64,000 nucleotides of DNA from Nannochloris sp. 'desiccata' (Eukaryota; Chlorophyta; Trebouxiophyceae; Chlorellales; Chlorellaceae). Made by a program: the position numbers and the translations under genes. This document shows positions 54,063 through 64,000 of this stretch, piece after piece (within the stretch, counting starts at the first letter, position 1; each line of letters begins with the position of its first letter). The DNA is taken from positions 496,001-560,000 of the forward strand of contig JAGTXX020000002.1 of the NCBI GenBank assembly GCA_019044685.2, in the 5' to 3' direction. The notes under the pieces are model-generated. The model was not told the origin of the DNA. It did no database searches and saw only the letters and a program-made list of their open reading frames with translations.

Positions 54063-57000
54063 ATGCGGCTCCCTAAGTGGCCAAGCCGCCGCACAGCGGA
54101 CGTACAAGGAGTAATCGAGGAAGGACAATTGACGGGCACCCCGGTTATTAAAGGGCTGGAATCTCCTAAAACAGTCCAAAGGCAGATTAAGACAGCTGAG
54201 ATGTTTCGGTAAGTAGGGTGATTGCTGTGTTATAGGCCGACTCAAAGACGACTAGTCCGCAGCCTAACAGGTTTGAATTTGCAGGTTTGCCGATGGAGCG
54301 GACAAGTACCTTGTAATTGCAGCTACTTTAGCAGCAGCCGTCAACGGTAAGTATGAACGGACCTTGTGTAATTTATCGCCGTTTCAAAAGCTTCTCATCT
54401 AACTAACAATAAACCCAAAATAATGTAGGTGCTCTTGTTCCCATCTTCTCTATCCTTTTCGGCAACCTTGTCAACGCTTTTGGCGATCCAACAACTGATT
54501 TGCAAGGCGAAGTGAACAAGTAAGCATTTAAAACAGGACTTTGGTTGGAGTTTCCAAGATCGAATCCTTTAATGCTGATTTCTCTACTTTTCCTTATTGC
54601 AGGTACGTTTTATATCTCTTATACCTCGCCTGTGCTGCGTTAGTGGCCGGATATATTGAGATTGGCTTCTTTTCGCTCACCGGTAAGTGCTATTAGTATT
54701 ATCACTTGTGACATCTATTGACAGATTTTCTATACTGCAATAATACAATAATTATGATAAGAATAATAATAAAAATGGCATGTCCTGATTGCCCCAATGA
54801 TATCATATAATTACTTTCTATTATTTTGATGCAGGCTTCCGCCAAGTTCAATCTCTCCGTGAAGCATTCTTGAGGAGCGTTTTGAAACAGGACCCGTCAT
54901 GGTTTGACTGTCACGGAGGTGTTGGCAAAGTCTTGCAAGTAAGTTGCCATGGAACTTCAATTTATATTAATTAATATTTGCATCATAAATGAATGGCAAA
55001 ACACTGACTGGCATTTGCTTTGCATTTCTCTAGGGTCTCAATGAGGACAGCACTGCCTTTCAAAATGCTGTGAGTGAGCGTTTCGGAAGTCTCCTTCGGA
55101 ACTTGACCACTTGTGTTGCTGGTCTGATTGTTGGTAAGAGCAACTAATAGAAATACATAATATTCTGCAACTAATTCAAACAGAAAAAGCTTAACGTGGC
55201 CTTTTACTTCCCTTACGCAGCTTTTTACCGCGGATGGGACATGGCCTTCGTTATTGTGGCCACCCTTCCGGCCCTAGTCGGTGTAGGCATGGCAATTTCT
55301 GTCGTTACTGGGAAATTGAAGGTATTATAGCGGTTACTAATATGCGTTGAATTGCACTGTTTTCCACCGGCTTGCGAATAATGAACAACAACTTCATCTT
55401 ACATTTCATCTTGTCTCGGGCGTCTGACAATTTACTTGAACGTTCTTATTATTGCAGTCCATGGTCTCCTTGGCAAATCAGGAATCTAACCGAATCGCAG
55501 AAGAATCATTGGGCAACATAAGGTAATTTTGAGCAGAAAGAAGAGCAGAAGCCATTATCTTCAAAATAATTTGCTGCATGTCGGCGGCCGACCAAGTTAG
55601 TGGCCAGCTTTGTAGCTTTCTTTCCAAACTGATTTCCACAATTCTCTCCTTTTTTTTTATATTTGCATGCAGGACCATTGCTTCTTATAACCTTCAGGAA
55701 CAAGCTGTTCAAAAGTTTGAAACCAGTTTGGAAAGTCCTCGAAAAGCTGGCATCAAGCAAGGCTTCTTGGCCGGATTGACGACAGGAGCTACAGCTGGTA
55801 CGTTTCAGCTAATTGATATTGCCATTATTCAGGGGTGCATTTCTTCTTCTGAAACTTCCGTTCCTGTCCAAAATTTACTCCAGGGGTGTTCTCTTTCAGC
55901 TACGCATTGGCTATATGGTATGGAGCTTTGCAAGTTGCTGACAACCAATATGACGGTAGGTAGAACCATTATTTCCGCGTTAATTTAGAAAGACAGCATA
56001 TTGATGATTCTTTCTTATCAATTTCATTATAATTTTAGGTGGACAAGTTATCAATATCTTGTTCGCTGGTGTTATGGCTGGCTTCAGCTTGGGTCAAGCG
56101 GTCCCAAATCTTCAAGTAAGACAGCAATATTCAATATTCAGTGCATGTACTACCGGTATTGACATATAAATTGGAATTAAAACCAAAATCCTACGCTTCT
56201 ATTGTGCACTATGCAGTTTATTGAGGCTGGGAGGGCAGCGTGTGCGTCTATGTATGAGATCATCGATAGGAAACCGGCGATCGATGCCTCCCGCCCTGGG
56301 ACTGTTTTGCATAACGTAAGTAGCTTCATAACTTTATGGAAAATAGCTTAAACTATACAATAACTTCAAAGTTTTGACCTTCTTGTATCAATTTTGATGC
56401 AGTTAGAAGGCGATATTGAGCTTGATGGTGTGTCGTTTGCGTACCCCGTAAGGTCTGATCGCCAAGTCTTCTCCAATTTCAGTTTAACCATACCCGCTGG
56501 TAAGTGTATATTCGCTATTCGTCGATACTAAGACTCCTAAATTATTTCCCCTTATCCTTAAGGTAATAGCATTTTTACGCTTTCTTCTGCAGGGAAAAGT
56601 ATTGCTCTTGTTGGGGATAGCGGTAGCGGAAAAAGTACAGTCATTCAATTGGTGGAAAGATTTTATGATCCAGATTCTGGTCGGGTGAGATGCGTAATGA
56701 TTTTGATAGTAGTACCTGCATGCTTTGATTTGATCTCAGCTGCATCTTCTTTTATTGGTCATTCCTTGCAGATTATGGTGGATGGCCATGATTTGAAGTC
56801 CTTGCAGTTGAACTGGTGGAGGTCCCAAGTTGCTCTTGTTTCTCAAGAACCAGCCCTTTTCAATGATACAATCTACGGGAACATTGCTATGTCAAAGCCA
56901 GGTAAGATGAGGAGTAACTAATTGCTTAGTAGCGCCAAGAATATCGGCTTATCAGTTTTCTTATTTTTCCCTTGTCCAGGAGCTACGTTGGAAGAAGTTA

Positions 57001-58807
57001 TCGCGGCAGCAACCGCTGCTAATGCTGATTCCTTTATTTCAAGAATGACGGATGGGTAAGCAAACATGGGTTTATATCTGCATTTAAAAATGCGTAGAAC
57101 TCTAATGACCGTTTGTGGCGTTAATAATTGAGTAATTTCCTCGGAATTTTGCAGTTACGATACCAACGTTGGCGACAAAGGTACTCAGCTGTCTGGTGGA
57201 CAACGCCAGCGAATTGCCATCGCTCGAGCGATCCTGCGCAACCCTAAAGTGAGTGCCTCCGGTAATCACGCAATATATTTGTTGCAGCTTGACAAACATG
57301 AAACATATTCGATGCTCTTTGCTCGCTTTGCAGGTCTTGCTGCTTGATGAAGCAACATCAGCATTAGATAATCAATCAGAAAAGTTGGTGCAAGTAAGTG
57401 CACCAATTTAAAAAAAACAATGACACCTTCTTCCAGCTTTCTTTCTTTCTAATTTTTACATTAGATCATTGCTACTCATTCTTCGTTTAGGAATCTTTGG
57501 ACACTTTAATGGCTGGCAGGACCACAATCATTGTAGCGCATAGGCTGTCCACAGTAATGAATGCTGACATTATCGCTGGTAAGTTCAGTTTTCATTTCGT
57601 GGCATTATATGTCTCTACTGTATGTTCTTAATGCCCGCTATTTTTCTGCAGTTGTAAGAAAAGGCCAGGTTGTAGATCAAGGCACGCATATGGAGCTCGT
57701 CAAACGAGGAGGTTTCTACGCTACCTTAGTTGCTAAGCAGAGTTTGGTTGCTGAAGATTTTGAACAAACGGAGGAGGTAAAAAGGGTGTATTCGTGGTGA
57801 ATTTGTACCTTATTATTTTTTATATGCATGCAATATACCTTGATTTTTAATTTTTCTTTTTTTCAGGACGTCCCAGCGACGAAACCAGCGAAGCCTACAA
57901 TGCGTCAGAGTGTTTTAACTCGCATGAGCGTTCGTCTTTCTGTCATTCCCCAAGATATCATGAACAAATTGAAGAGGACTCCAGAGGTAAACTATATATC
58001 TGATAAGGTAGATGAAGTTGCTCTGCAGTATGATATTCATTAACTCCAAGAATTATTTCTGTGCAGACTCAAATTACGGAGAAAGGGTTGCCATTCAAAC
58101 GCTTGGTAAACTTAAACAAGCCGGAATGGAAGCAAGGAATTGTTGGGATGCTTTCTTCGGCACTTTTGGGTTTACAAATGCCAGGTAAGACCGTGTATAA
58201 GTGCATTCTTAATTTAATATAGCTAAAGCGTTCTTATTATTTGCAATCAATATATTTATTAAGTTCTTATTAATTACAGCTTTTGCCCTCGCCTTGGCCG
58301 GCATTGTGGGAGTGTTCTTTGAGCCAACCCCAGAGGCTATTCGTGATGGAGGTCAGAAATGGGCATTGATTTACGTTGCCATTGGTGTCGGTTGCTGGGT
58401 TTTCGGTATGCTGCAGGTGAGTAAGGATGAGTTCTTTTTTCTTTCTCAAAGACCCACAATTAAACATTTGTTGACCCTTTGTTCAGGGTTGGAGCTTCGG
58501 TGTCATGGGGCAAAATCTCGCCGTCAGAATTAAGGTGATGTTCCTGGGATCTACTCTGCGGCAGGATATTGGATGGCATGATGAACCTGAGAATGCAACA
58601 GGCAAGTTGATGAGCAGGTTATCATCTGATACAATGTCTATCCGAGGTAAGCGGCTTTGCGTTTCTTTCAAGTTATTCAAGCAAAGAATAAAATAAAAGT
58701 AAAATAGGGTGTTCTAAACTTAAGATGGGTCTTTGTTGCTTCGGCAGAGTCTGATTCGCGCCTCTCTTGCCATTATATCGGAGGATAAACTGTAATTGAT
58801 TGATTCA

Positions 58808-58843
<36 letters not shown>

Positions 58844-60651
58844 ATTGATTGATTTAAATTATCAATTGCAGGTGCTGTTGGAGATCAAATAGGTGTCGTG
58901 GTACAAAATATCTCGACAGTGATTGCAGCGTTTTTCATTGCATTTACTTCCAGGTAACCATTATTATTTATTATTCAGCCTCCATTTGGCAGCGTTTTGA
59001 ACGTGCAAGTGTCTTAATCAAAGCTGAAAGTATGTGTATTCCCTGCAGTTGGTCGTTGACGCTTGTTGTTGGATCGTTGCTTCCTCTCATGTCCGGTGCT
59101 CAATTCATTCAAACCCTGATGCTCACAGGCCAGTTCGCAAAAGTAAGTCCTTTTTTGGTGATCCGCTGTGTCTAAAGTTGATAATATTACCTTCAAATGG
59201 CAGGATTGCTAAAATTATGACGTAAACATTCCGTACAGGGCGAAGATGATGCGGTGCAGGGCACACAGATTGCATTGGAAGGAGTGCGTAGTATCAAAGT
59301 CGTCAGTGCGTATTCTTTGCAGCAAGATGTTTGCAACAGATATTCCAAGGTATGGCCATCTTCGCTCGAATATTTTTATATTCCCTATCTCTTTTATAAT
59401 GCTTAACCTGGATAACGATATTATGCAGGCAACCACTGGAGATATCAGCATGAAAATTATTCACCTTGCTGGAGTTGCTTATGGCTTTTCTCAGGTACGA
59501 TAGCTTGTTTTACTCGAAAAAGTAAAAAATACTAGAACTTGATTAATTTGTTCAAATTTCTTGCAGTTCGTGTTATATTGCGTTATTTGCCTTGCTTTCT
59601 GGTATGGAGCCAAAGGTGTTAGTAATGGCGATATGAATTTCGAAGACCTCATGAAGGTGAGGCTTGTACTTCTTCAATCAATCAATCAATTACATCCTCC
59701 AATATCTTCAGACAAAAACGTATTCTCTAATTTATCAATTGTTCATTTTTATAGGCATTCTGCGCTTTATTCTTCGCTACTTTCTCTCTGGCACAAGCTA
59801 ATGTTCAGTTTCCTGACATTGGCAAAGCAAAGAAAGCAGCTGAGAGCGTCTTTAAAACTATTGACCGTGAACCCACAATCGACGTCAAATCCCAGAAGGG
59901 TGCTCGCTTGCCCATGGTGGATGGAGAGATTGAGTTGGAAAATGTAACTTTTGCTTACCCTTCAAGACCCAATAGGCTGATCTTCAAAGCTTTTAGCCTT
60001 AAGATTCCTGCGGGCTCATCATGTGCTCTTGTCGGAGAGAGCGGTCACGGAAAAAGTACAATTGTCGGTCTCGTTGAAAGATTCTATGATGCTACTGACG
60101 GCAAAGTCATGCTGGATGGGATTGATATCAAGTCTTTAAATTTGCACTGGTTGAGGAGCCTGATTGGTCTCGTCGGACAAGAGCCCATTATGTTCAAAGC
60201 TTCAATTATGGAAAATATATTGCAAGGAAATTCAAATGCGACCATGCCCCAAGTAATTGAAGCAACTAAGGCTGCTAATGCTTTTGAATTTATCAACTCT
60301 TTACCAGAAAAATTCGATACTATAGTTGGAGATGGAGGAATCCAGCTTTCTGGAGGGCAGAAGCAACGTGTTGCAATTGCCCGGGCTATTCTACGCAACC
60401 CCAAAGTCTTGCTTCTTGATGAAGCAACATCTGCACTTGATGCTGAATCAGAAGCTATTGTCCAGGCAGCTTTGGACAAGTTAATGGTTGGGAGAACAAC
60501 AGTCATTATTGCCCACAGGCTAAGCACCGTACGGAATGCTACAAAGATTGCTGCTGTCTACCGCGGACGAGTGCTTGAGGAGGGTTCCCACGAGGAGCTC
60601 ATGCAGATGGACCGCTACTACGCGTACCTTGTTAAAGCAAGCCAAAGTTGA
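54063..60651 (+). CDS. ABCB-type full ABC transporter (P-glycoprotein/MDR-like), 30 exons
   Basis: Thirty short exons over 6.6 kb predict about 1250 residues with the order TMD-NBD-TMD-NBD. ABCB exporters move lipids, xenobiotics or hormones using ATP. TMD1 starts at [20 protein letters not shown], and the coupling region has [20 protein letters not shown]1 has Walker [10 protein letters not shown], the Q-loop in VSQEPALF, signature [14 protein letters not shown], Walker [13 protein letters not shown] and the switch HRLST. A charged linker (residues about 620-700) follows. TMD2 has [17 protein letters not shown]2 has [32 protein letters not shown] and [11 protein letters not shown]. Both ATP sites therefore look intact. 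The last exon (59755-60651) is by far the longest. The start may be ATG 54063 or the in-frame ATG 53913. Substrate cannot be told. Confidence 0.93.
58795..58855 (+). repeat. GATT tetranucleotide microsatellite in an ABCB intron
   Basis: About fourteen imperfect GATT/GATTC/GGTT units lie between the exons ending at 58646 and starting at about 58872. The repeat is intronic and should not affect the protein. Confidence 0.85.
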
Positions 60652-61000
60652 TTATTTCTAAAAGATGGTTAGGACAATTTTGCTAATACTGCCTAAGAAG
60701 ACTAAACTACATTTCACCGCTTTTTGAGAAGCCTCGGGCGACTAAGGTCGGGAATTGGCTTTTCCTGTTCCGTTCTCCTCAGTCTTACCCAGCAAAAAGA
60801 AACCTCATTAACTTCAACTTTTAAACGTTTATGATACAAATTTCACCACCGTCTTTTCTTTTTTAAAGAGCCAAAACCATTCGAAAATGCTTCTCGTCAA
60901 AATAAATGCCACCTGAGAATTTCTTTGCACAACTTGACTCTATAATATGTATCCATTCTTTTTCAATCCTGGTGTAACAACTATCATCAGATACATTTAA
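60652..61000. other. Convergent 3' region, no gene seen
   Basis: Spacer between the 3' ends of the ABCB and WBP11-like genes. No coding frame is recognised. Confidence 0.4.
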
Positions 61001-62594
61001 TTACAAAGCCCCCAATTTTTTCATGCTATTCATAAATGATTCATAACTATCATCACCAACTTCTTTTTTTTGATTATCACCACCGCCACTACCTCGACCC
61101 GCAGAAACATCTGGCGCAATTTCTTCCCTTGCTTTGGCAGTGACAGAAGTCACCGATCTAGGAACTAACCCAAATCCCGGGGCGCTAATTGCAGCAGCAC
61201 CTCTGCTTGAAGATCCTCCATCTGCTTTCTTTGCTGGCCGTCGGGCTAATAAAGAAGATGGGACCATCGATGTGACTAGCAAGAAAAGAAAGGAAGAAAG
61301 GAGGAATAAAGATGTGATGATGATTCAATAAATGTTATTCAGTAAAAATATATATCTCTAATTAAAAGACAGCAAACAACAGGAATAAATTAGTAAGCTC
61401 TTACCTTTTTTATCGTGCTGTGCCCTTGGGAGGGTCACAACAGTACTTTTGGCAGCAATAACTGGCTGAACATCAGGGCGAGGCTCTGCAAGACCTGATT
61501 GAATAAAGAATAAAAGAGTTTAGGGAACGAAAAGAATAGTTAATATACTGATGCAGCGGAAGAAGAAGAAAAAACCAACCTGTTGGACCTGTAACTGGCG
61601 CTGCAAGATGTGTACTAGGACTTGCATGCATGTGGGATGGTGGTGCATAATTCATTCTATCAGGAGGAGGCCCAGGGGGTGGTGGCAGCATCTGGATGTG
61701 CCCTAGGTGCCCACCAGGCGGCAATGCCGGTGGTGGTGGTAACGGCGGCAAGTAGCTATTTAGCGGATGGTGCCCTGGTAATGGAGGCAGCATTGATGTG
61801 GAGGGTCCATCGAAAGGCTCACTGCCTCCTGCGCCGTAATGAAGAGCATCGCTGTTGGTAGGCCTAGGGTGGGCAGCTGCAGCGGCTTCCTTTTCCTGCG
61901 GAAAGCCGAAAGAAGAAATATGAAAAATTATCTTATTTGTTGCTTTGTTTCCCTTAATTATAGATAGAAAGCTATATTTCTTGGTTTGAATATCAGTTGA
62001 ATACGTAAGTAATGAAGATTTAGTGAAGAAACCCTATACCATTTGCTTTTGAATTGCTTGGTTGTATGCTTGTTGCAACGCTTTTTTCTTTAGCCGCATT
62101 GTCGGATTGAGCCCTCCTTCGAGCTCCTGCTCTAGATCTAGAATTTCTTTAAGTTGCTGCCGAAGAGCTGCTGGATCAGATCTGCAAGGGAAGAGACTTA
62201 ATTAAAAAGTAATGGCACTGGAAACAAGAAGAAGAGGCCACAACCGCTATTAAAAGGAAAGAGTATTTTAATTTTTTTAACTGGTCTTTCTTACGTGTGC
62301 TGCGCAGCTTCACGCTGCAACTGGCGACCCTTCTTGTTTTTTGAAACTTGTTTTGCCCGCTCTGCCTTCCTGCAAGCATCAAAGTAAAGGAGACAAGGCA
62401 TTCAGAGTTATTTTCAAGCGAGATGACCGGGAGGGAAAACTTAAAAGGAAAAGAATTACCTGAAGGCATCCATCGGATTAAGATCCCTTCCACCCTTTTT
62501 CTTGACCTGCATTGTATGTAAATTCTAGCATTAGAACCGGGTACCACGTTCCTAAGTGCTGAGCTGCCAGGATTGTTAAGCTGTCTCTTACCAT
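61001..62594 (-). CDS. WBP11: WBP11-like splicing-associated protein
   Basis: Seven exons (62594-62592, 62506-62460, 62369-62295, 62181-62040, 61895-61580, 61494-61405, 61275-61001) join to 315 residues. The first is the ATG alone. WBP11 is a nuclear protein linked to the spliceosome and to PP1. The N-terminus GRDLNPMDAFRKAERAKQVS then KNKKGRQLQR matches the Wbp11 domain (human KFMNPTDQARKEARKRELKKNKKQR). The middle is Pro/Gly-rich (LPPLPPPPALPPGG, LPPPPGPPPDRMNYAPP), suited to WW or SH3 binding. The C-terminus has VTSMVPSSLLARRPAKK and DSYESFMNSMKKLGAL, matching human FVPTALRVRRE and DDVYEAFMKEMEGLL. It is shorter than human WBP11 (641) because the proline-rich part is reduced. Confidence 0.83.
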
Positions 62595-62962
62595 TGTTGA
62601 AGGATGCACACTCAAAGGCACAATACAACGATAGATCAAGGATGTGGAAATGCGTTTCAATATTTTATGTATTTAATTATCACCGTTTTCGCTGAGTTTC
62701 TGGTTGTTGAGGGAGAACAGTCTGAACAGTCTGCTGGGCCAAATTCTGCCTCATATACCCTGCTGGGAGAGGGTGGGAGCAGGCAACCAAAACGGAGTTT
62801 GAAGAATTATATATCCCAGAAATATAGCTCTCCCAGAGATATAGTCAATATTGCAGTTACAAGGAGCCCTGATATTTGACTTCAAAGCGATTCAGTGATT
62901 CTGATCAGAATCTTTACAGTCTGGTTCCTGACATTTATAACAGCTCTAATCTTTATATGCAT
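62595..62962. other. Upstream region of the WBP11-like gene
   Basis: Leader and promoter side of WBP11. A plus-strand frame (62604-62879) ends in a Ser/Arg-rich peptide (GGSRQPKRSLKNYISQKYSS) without family likeness. Confidence 0.3.
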
Positions 62963-63986
62963 TTACAATGGAGCTTTACTGTCGATATGTAACAGATCAT
63001 CGTCATTTTTTATAGTTAAAGCAGCTTTGGGAATCCAGCCGCCAGCATGATCAGCGTCACCAGCCGAATGGAGCAGCTCCCTCCAGCTGCGAACTTCTGG
63101 ATTACAACGGATGTACTGAGAGTAGGTGGTGCCACTCCAGAGGTAATCAGCGCATCCGCACCCACTAAACTCCGGCATGTTCAGCCTCAGCCCATTGCAC
63201 CGCCGGCCACCCCGTCGTCGCCTCCCAGTGAGCATCCAGCATGTTCTTCAGGTCCAGCTTGGTTACTTTTGACCGTCCTTTGATAGTGTTCTGCAACTTT
63301 TGCACGTCTGTTGCGTTGACGGCCCCTTGCAGCGCCTCAATGAACGTGGAAATACTGTTGCCTGCTCCCCCGCCAAGTGACCGCTCCTTGGCATCGAACT
63401 CCTCCAAGACCCCCTACAGAGCTTGAATACCATTCTGCAGGCTGCCTTTCTCCTGAACAAGCCTCTCAATAACCCTCACGACCGCTTCCAGTCTGCCCTT
63501 CTGAATCGTGAGACTGTGCGCCTGTTTGGCGTCGGATCTCTCAATGATGTTGTTTATGACCGGTCTCTCTTGCTCCCACAGGCGCCAGAGGTCAGCACAG
63601 GTCTTGCAGTCGCGGAATGCAATCGAGTGGCTGGCGTAGACCCTGGTGGAGGCCTTGGGAACCTCCACAACGACTCTGAGGGGAGCATCATGGGCGCTTC
63701 TGTCTTTGTTTTCAATTTTCTCAATTGCCCGCCGCTCCTTGTCCAGCACTTCCTCAGCAAATTTTTTGTACTCGATTATCTGCATGATGCCATTGATCCC
63801 TCTCAGGTGAACTAGCGTATAACGGTCTTGGTACCGGCGGCATTTCAAGGGGAGGTTCTGCCAAAACACAGTCCCCAAATACAACAATATTTGTAAGAAA
63901 GTCTCGGCGCCTATCTCCTTCTCATGACACTTCAGCCCTTGGTATTGCTCCAAAAGCTTCTTCAGGGCATGTCTCACCCCTGGCAT
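62963..63986 (-). pseudogene. Broken ORF, probable mobile-element relic at the window edge
   Basis: From the window edge the minus frame is open to 63414 (190 residues from ATG 63986, open further upstream to the edge). It is interrupted by one TAG, and the same frame continues from 63413 to 63165 (EEFDAKERSLGGGAGNSIST then FIEALQGAV). A different frame then carries on (62963-63235: YLWSGTTYSQYIRCNPEVRS). Content is charged and helical, with LWRLWEQERPVINNIIERSD and AHWEATTGWPAVQWAEAEHA. One stop and one frameshift in an otherwise continuous reading indicate a recent pseudogene. I suspect a transposon or retroelement protein, but no diagnostic motif (RT, integrase, zinc knuckle) is visible. 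Confidence 0.45.
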
Positions 63987-64000
63987 GACTGTATCGACCC

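Noticed and set aside
1..64000. CRISPR arrays, rRNA genes, bacterial operons
   Set aside because: No regularly spaced repeats, no rRNA-like sequence, and the spliceosomal introns throughout show nuclear DNA.

Overview
This window is nuclear DNA of a photosynthetic eukaryote. Most genes have many short introns with GT-AG ends, coding exons are sharply defined, and both strands are used. The lineage signals point to a primary-plastid alga, most likely green (Viridiplantae). They are an MSH1-type organelle MutS with a C-terminal GIY-YIG nuclease, a plastid FAD6-type desaturase and a DXS whose N-termini look like simple transit peptides, a plant-type LpxC relative, an OEP24-like plastid outer-envelope barrel, an RWP-RK protein and a plastid-type S1 protein. 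The species cannot be named from the sequence, and a glaucophyte or another alga is not excluded.

Layout. 0-5.1 kb: a small membrane-anchored coiled-coil protein, an OEP24-like pore and a peroxisomal multifunctional beta-oxidation enzyme. 5.5-7 kb: a decayed glutamine-repeat gene. 7.8-27.3 kb: intronless MSH1, a DOMON/cytochrome b561 protein, PP1, an ankyrin protein, a plant-type LpxC relative, RPAIN divergent from MSH2, a small unknown gene and a member of an unnamed algal/fungal protein family. 28-41 kb: an unknown membrane protein, PIG-C, a histone-fold subunit (CHRAC15/Dpb3-like), PP6, cytosolic HSP70, a helicase-associated-domain repeat protein, CUL4 and an RWP-RK protein. 41.1-43.9 kb: a gene-poor block with inverted duplications and ORF relics. 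43.9-62.6 kb: DXS divergent from UTP15, FAD6, an S1 protein divergent from a 30-exon ABCB transporter, and a WBP11-like splicing protein. 62.9-64 kb: a broken ORF that looks like a mobile-element relic and runs to the window edge.

Functions fall into organelle biology (MSH1, DXS, FAD6, S1, OEP24-like, LpxC-like), genome maintenance (MSH2, RPAIN, histone-fold protein, CUL4) and housekeeping (PP1, PP6, HSP70, UTP15, WBP11, PIG-C). There is no operon logic. Several pairs share short divergent promoters: RPAIN/MSH2, PIG-C/histone-fold, DXS/UTP15 and S1/ABCB.

The most notable observations are an LpxC relative that appears to have lost three of four catalytic zinc-site residues, two genes whose first coding exon is only the ATG, and the nested inverted repeats around 42-43.5 kb. 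All splice sites were read by eye from GT/AG context and reading-frame continuity, so individual boundaries are inferences.
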